Assembly: GCA_008501835.1 (NCBI GenBank)
Contig: QQUB01000126.1
Coordinates: 1-8,799, forward strand
DNA: 8,799 nt
Origin: Bacteroidota bacterium
GTDB lineage: Bacteria; Bacteroidota; Bacteroidia; Chitinophagales; Saprospiraceae
Direction of reading: 5' to 3'
Part shown: piece by piece, positions 8,101-8,799 of the stretch
Layout: each line of letters begins with the position of its first letter
How positions within the stretch are numbered: the stretch's first letter is position 1
Made by a program: the position numbers and the translations under genes
Notes under the pieces: model-generated
Told to the model about the DNA's origin: nothing
What the model saw: only the letters and a program-made list of their open reading frames with translations
Database searches by the model: none

Positions 8101-8799
8101 ATCGTGAGCGTAATGAGACGATTGATGCAGGAGTATATGTGCCTGTAAGCATAGGTAACTTTGTATGGCTGGATTATGATGAGGATGGAGAACAGGATCC
8201 TGATGAATTGGTTATCGAAGGCGCAAAATTGTTCCTCAGCGGTACCAATAATATCGGAGAAGATATTCCAACCGGTGCAATGATGGTACCTGACGGACAA
8301 CCGATTCCTCCTACAATGCTTTTGACTGATGAGAATGGTGAATATCTGTTCACAGGTCTTGCACCAGGTACTTATAAACTGACTATTGATATTTCGATGA
8401 TCACCGGACCTGCAGAACTGGAGCGTTTTGCACAGTTGCTGGTATTCACATTCCAGGATGCAACAGATGATCCTGATGATAGTGATGTTGACCCGGATGG
8501 TCACGATTCACCTGTAGGAATGACAGGGTTCTATACCTTATTATCCGGCGATCAGAACCTCACCGTAGACGGTGGAGTGATGGTACCATGTTTGCCTCCA
8601 ACGGATATCTTTGTAGATATGGTTATGGAAACAACGGCGATCATCCACTGGACAGTGAACAATGAGATTCTGGATGTTGATACCTACGCTCACTGCTGGA
8701 ACATTGCCATTGGCAACCACGGTTTCGAGCCATGGAACAACGAAGCAGTACAGCTGATCACGGTATGTGCTGATGATCCAAACATCGTGATCAATGGCG
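2010..8799 (+). CDS. Giant multidomain secreted surface protein (SdrD_B-like, GEVED and propeller-like domains), 3' end outside window
   Basis: One frame stays open for 2263 codons to the window edge. The order of parts by residue is: signal peptide 1-61; SdrD_B-like module 63-131; propeller-like region 132-662; SdrD_B 663-807; GEVED 809-1000; three SdrD_B modules (1002-1123, 1127-1248, 1251-1368); GEVED 1372-1562; SdrD_B 1564-1716; GEVED 1718-1916; SdrD_B 1918-2043 and 2047-2190; then a fibronectin-III-like start from 2193. SdrD_B modules are Cna-B-type beta sandwiches known from staphylococcal Sdr adhesins, where they bind calcium and form a stiff stalk; GEVED domains are typical of large Bacteroidota extracellular proteins. 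I therefore infer a cell-surface or released adhesin or matrix protein, probably a type IX secretion substrate, though its C-terminal sorting domain is not visible. The start is uncertain: ATG at 2010 was chosen, with in-frame ATGs at 1968 (14 codons longer) and 2055 (15 shorter, A-rich upstream) as alternatives; an in-frame TAA precedes 1968. GC content appears higher than in the upstream spacers. Ligand unknown. Confidence 0.93.
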   Translation, partial: MNTKARWNKRTNLKAMGHHPPITDRGKDVSSPGRFLNQLILATLLVFGLVGGSAVFNTVDAQITGKAFRDYNGDGVQQGGEPGRDGIIVNAYADAPYPAKDVLVGTATTDANGNYLLNPLMYPVRLEFEIPDNLCNMASYQDFPGANGDTYGTGTQMATGPGVHNFIISYPADFSTETNPIVFVPKMTNGNPTGNGSAATEAAIVSYNYLNSGVAANSYRGQNSGHPWETVALQNQVGTTWGVAFSKQAQKVFVGASMRRHSGMGPLGGGGIYWFDPTPPYDLNANLGFFDFDALGIATSDEVNPYTPAHINGACNNTVAFSPVIGTNLERGLPDGRGTPNADPAAWGQVGKLSLGDIDISEDGRYLYVVNLYDRMLYEVDLQDPFDPQVPTANEITGYPIPDPCITNAQGEYRPFGLKYSREKVFVGVICSGQNYDGTPSGATSSDLTGTIWEFDAVSKTFVATPAIQFDFSYRDGLKPWLPWSNTFYNDGDASGTPLISDIEFDAKGNMLIGVTDHQASQAGWYNYDLCGNGSNLSFTTGELLQAVRDPNNPTCSYSIQFNPEYYNDNLHHPESSMGALSVHFTSDFDGVLSTFMDPIFIVSGGTVLYDNNTGQRIGTPNAQGGTSVGYEIYYGPSIGNGNFGKANSLGDIEVIGNVPPIELGNQVWLDLDRDGIQDGFEPPLPGVDIQLLTEDMSTILATSTTDANGGFYFNHTNVSDPAGPANVLGPIPNTNYKIRIAPAQFAGGVGTGPLKDMRLTTPGETGSGGADRSDSDAMLVGGEAIIMVTTAGPGENNHTLDIGMLGNDYGDLPDSYTTTGPNAPMHEITPQLYLGACVDAEFDGQPEPMAGLMNDGDDNNAGLASLPGGQPCTDDESGVTFSASLIPGGQGCVEVNIVNATGAMAKLQGWIDFDGNGVFDGADELNTVDFAGGGVMIPDGGVSSVEYCFDVPAGATFSNNSTELFARFRLSPDGNLNFDGVNGDGTTPLGEIEDHKQPLAMLGDYVWIDADYDGEQDMGETPVEGTTATLHDCTGGTPGAVLGTMQTDVNGYYKFIGLIDGEYCVCFDLTTSNHPRANDMEFTVSDNTTDDKDSDADEMSGCTPGVTLTAGDDYPDLDAGVFIPGKLGDIVWEDVNGNGVQDPGEPGIPNAEATLTGTDGAGNNVNVGPIMTDGIGMYMFGDLKPGTYKVTFAAPAGSNFVPTAVNDPSGNGTDADDSDADPNNMLMSHVVTVVSGTEDLTIDAGFFEPAKIGNIVWQDWNNNGEQDAGEPGIAGVQVTLSGTDGLGNTVPDQMATTDGTGMFMFPGLWPGDYKLTFATPADMQPTKANEGGVADTDDSDADPANGGMTTLTFLESGEYDDSWDAGYFATDYGDMPDTYGTTEGATGPKHLIFPDLILGACVDGELDGQDDPMAGMMAPNGDDNNASAVSHPAGAGCADDEDGVTLVTPMVPGYEACFEVDVINGTGAAAVLQAWVDFDGDGSVAGEELTTGDFGGGGVSVPVGGLTDAVVCFDVPATTVFSQGNAFVRFRLSRNGGLAATGVNADGSIPQGEVEDYKIPLAKVGNMVWEDRNYNGIQEPGIDVGLNDFPVDLMWAGLDGIMGNGDDVTYSTISAQVTYPGAVVKDGVYTFCGLIAGDYKLTVTTDRFATLLNVGDDYLDSDDENGELFTITDVLNMDTGENGLNDMAGMMNPADAANSFPDNQDDISYDFGYAGFDYGDLPEAFITLEETPGMPGMEGPRHLFTPNWFMGICMDIDLDGQPDQYAGFYPTSNGDDNTPGLASLPANVVCDDDENGVILKTELLPGYEACFDVMTTGPAQGVMQAWIDFDGSGDFADDGSEAVVWSSSGTNEATIPAGAGVITELCFDVPATATFPNIETHMRFRYSDQGGLDYKNGNADGSYPFGEVEDYYQPLAEIGDLIWHDIDGDGVQDPGEPGVPGVTVEIHDCTDPNNPQVLATTTTDANGEYEFIGLIPMEKYCIHFDETTATDGNANDYVFTFKDSPNIDATDANDSDVDSEGWAEPVMMMDRERNETIDAGVYVPVSIGNFVWLDYDEDGEQDPDELVIEGAKLFLSGTNNIGEDIPTGAMMVPDGQPIPPTMLLTDENGEYLFTGLAPGTYKLTIDISMITGPAELERFAQLLVFTFQDATDDPDDSDVDPDGHDSPVGMTGFYTLLSGDQNLTVDGGVMVPCLPPTDIFVDMVMETTAIIHWTVNNEILDVDTYAHCWNIAIGNHGFEPWNNEAVQLITVCADDPNIVING
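2196..2402 (+). other. SdrD_B-like module 1 (short form)
   Basis: Residues 63-131. It opens with ITGKAFRDYNGDGVQQGGEP, the usual G-x-V/F-W/R-D-x-N-x-D-G-x-Q-x-x-E pattern with a D-x-N-x-D-G metal-binding-like loop. It continues through TTDANGNYLL, the second hallmark strand. The second acidic D-S-D motif of the later modules is absent, so this copy is shorter and diverged, as expected for the first module behind the signal peptide. Confidence 0.8.
2403..3995 (+). other. Beta-propeller-like region of the giant protein
   Basis: Residues 132-662. At least four blade-like repeats alternate a short turn with paired hydrophobic strands: TWGVAFSKQAQKVFVGASM (240-258), GDIDISEDGRYLYVVNLYD (356-374), RPFGLKYSREKVFVG (414-428) and ISDIEFDAKGNMLIGVTDH (500-518). 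The pattern 'x-D-I/V-x-F/I-S/D-x-x-G/E-x-x-L/V-Y/F-V' resembles NHL, SMP-30 or YVTN-type propeller blades. No catalytic signature was recognised. Several cysteines (DNLCNM, GACNNT, DPCITN, VICSGQ, DLCGNG) could form disulfides outside the cell. By position it is the part most likely to bind a ligand. The fold is inferred from the strand pattern only. Confidence 0.55.
3996..4430 (+). other. SdrD_B-like module 2
   Basis: Residues 663-807. It begins ELGNQVWLDLDRDGIQDGFE and carries TTDANGGFYFN in the middle, the two strands that define the module. The acidic motif DRSDSDAM follows near 770. A proline/glycine-rich insert (SDPAGPANVLGPIPNTN) separates the middle strands, making it longer than modules 3-5. 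It links the propeller-like region to the first GEVED domain. Confidence 0.85.
4434..5009 (+). other. GEVED domain 1
   Basis: Residues 809-1000. It opens DYGDLPDSY, contains the acidic stretch NDGDDNNAGLAS and the loop WIDFDGNGVFDG, and closes with GEIEDH, a variant of the name-giving GEVEDY. Four cysteines (LGACVD, PCTDDE, GQGCVE, EYCFDVP) occupy the same places as in domains 2 and 3, suggesting two conserved disulfides. Confidence 0.88.
5013..6113 (+). other. SdrD_B-like modules 3, 4 and 5 in tandem
   Basis: Module 3 (5013-5378) has LGDYVWIDADYDGEQDMGE and a cysteine-bearing TLHDCT/YCVCFD pair. Module 4 (5388-5753) has LGDIVWEDVNGNGVQDPGE and module 5 (5760-6113) has IGNIVWQDWNNNGEQDAGE. 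Modules 4 and 5 are closely alike: both have L(T/S)GTDG.GN, then PG.YK(V/L)TFA, then DADDSDADP or DTDDSDADP, then DAG(F/Y)F. All three keep the D-rich loop after VW.D and the second D-S-D motif. They are separated by only 3-6 residues, the layout of a rigid rod. Confidence 0.88.
6123..6695 (+). other. GEVED domain 2
   Basis: Residues 1372-1562. The opening is DYGDMPDTYG, the middle has NGDDNNAS and CADDEDGV, the metal-loop-like strand is WVDFDGDGSVAG, and the close is the canonical GEVEDYK. The four cysteines of domain 1 (LGACVD, GCADDE, YEACFE, VVCFDVP) are all present. Confidence 0.9.
6699..7157 (+). other. SdrD_B-like module 6 (divergent, long)
   Basis: Residues 1564-1716. It starts VGNMVWEDRNYNGIQEPG, but the usual GE after the loop is replaced by GID. 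An insert with the acidic loop IMGNGDDVTYST follows. The acidic motif is DYLDSDDENG, and a methionine-rich stretch (DMAGMMNPADAANS) precedes the closing DFGYAG. It is the least like its neighbours and is longer than modules 3-5 (about 153 residues against about 118-122). Confidence 0.8.
7161..7757 (+). other. GEVED domain 3
   Basis: Residues 1718-1916. It opens DYGDLPEAF and contains LDGQPDQYAG, NGDDNTPGLAS and CDDDENGV. It has the loop WIDFDGSGDFADDG and ends GEVEDYYQPL. The same four cysteines (MGICMD, VVCDDD, YEACFD, ELCFDVP) are present. It shares the NGDDN and GLASLP wording of domain 1 more closely than domain 2 does. Confidence 0.9.
7761..8579 (+). other. SdrD_B-like modules 7 and 8 in tandem
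   Basis: Module 7 (7761-8138) has IGDLIWHDIDGDGVQDPGE, an IHDCT/YCIHFDE cysteine pair like module 3, and the acidic motif DANDSDVDSEG. Module 8 (8148-8579) has IGNFVWLDYDEDGEQDPDE, LSGTNNIGED, TDENGEYLFTGLAPGTYKLT and DDPDDSDVDPDG, matching modules 4 and 5. The order HDC-type then GT-type repeats that of modules 3-4. Confidence 0.88.
8586..8799 (+). other. Fibronectin-III-like domain, cut by window end
   Basis: From residue 2193 the sequence changes to PCLPPTDIFVDMVMETTAII followed by HWTVN. This is the proline start, 'TTA-I-x-W' strand and spacing of a fibronectin type III domain. Two further cysteines (AHCWNI, TVCADD) follow. Such domains commonly come after SdrD_B/GEVED arrays in Bacteroidota surface proteins. 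The domain is incomplete here. Confidence 0.6.

Noticed and set aside
2010..8799. Possibility that the repeat array is a CRISPR-like or DNA-level tandem repeat.
   Set aside because: The periodicity is about 360-460 bases, in frame, and conserved at the protein level with diverged DNA, so it reflects protein modules.

Overview
The window looks like chromosomal DNA of a Bacteroidota bacterium, most likely of the Saprospiraceae/Lewinella/Haliscomenobacter type. The grounds are the AT-rich spacers, starts without clear Shine-Dalgarno sequences, and above all one very large secreted protein that alternates SdrD_B-like repeats with GEVED domains, an architecture common in that group. The taxonomic call is inference from gene content, not from a marker gene.

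Layout, all on the + strand. (1) Bases 3-218 hold the C-terminal 71 codons of a di-haem cytochrome c peroxidase (MauG/CcpA family). (2) Bases 219-1083 are AT-rich and contain no convincing gene, only a perfect 15-base palindrome and an AT-rich core. (3) Bases 1084-1515 encode a 143-residue cytoplasmic-looking protein of unknown function. (4) Bases 1516-2009 are non-coding but dense in structure: three terminator-like inverted repeats and a pair of 13-base direct repeats spaced 22 bp apart. (5) From 2010 (alternative starts 1968 or 2055) to the end of the window runs a single uninterrupted reading frame of at least 2263 codons. It is open at the right edge, so the gene is larger than what is seen.

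The giant protein has, in order: a signal peptide with an unusually long N-region; one short SdrD_B-like module; about 530 residues with beta-propeller-like blades; a second SdrD_B module; GEVED 1; SdrD_B 3, 4 and 5; GEVED 2; SdrD_B 6; GEVED 3; SdrD_B 7 and 8; and the start of a fibronectin-III-like domain. Each SdrD_B module carries a D-rich, EF-hand-like loop, and modules 2-8 also carry a second acidic D-S-D motif. Each GEVED domain has four matching cysteines. The segment GEVED1-SdrD3-SdrD4 matches GEVED3-SdrD7-SdrD8 module by module, which suggests growth by block duplication. The simplest reading is a calcium-stiffened surface stalk or adhesin carrying an N-terminal propeller, probably exported by the type IX secretion system, whose sorting signal would lie beyond the window.

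No CRISPR array, tRNA, rRNA, insertion sequence or phage gene was seen. The peroxidase, the small protein and the giant protein have terminator-like structures between them and show no obvious functional link.
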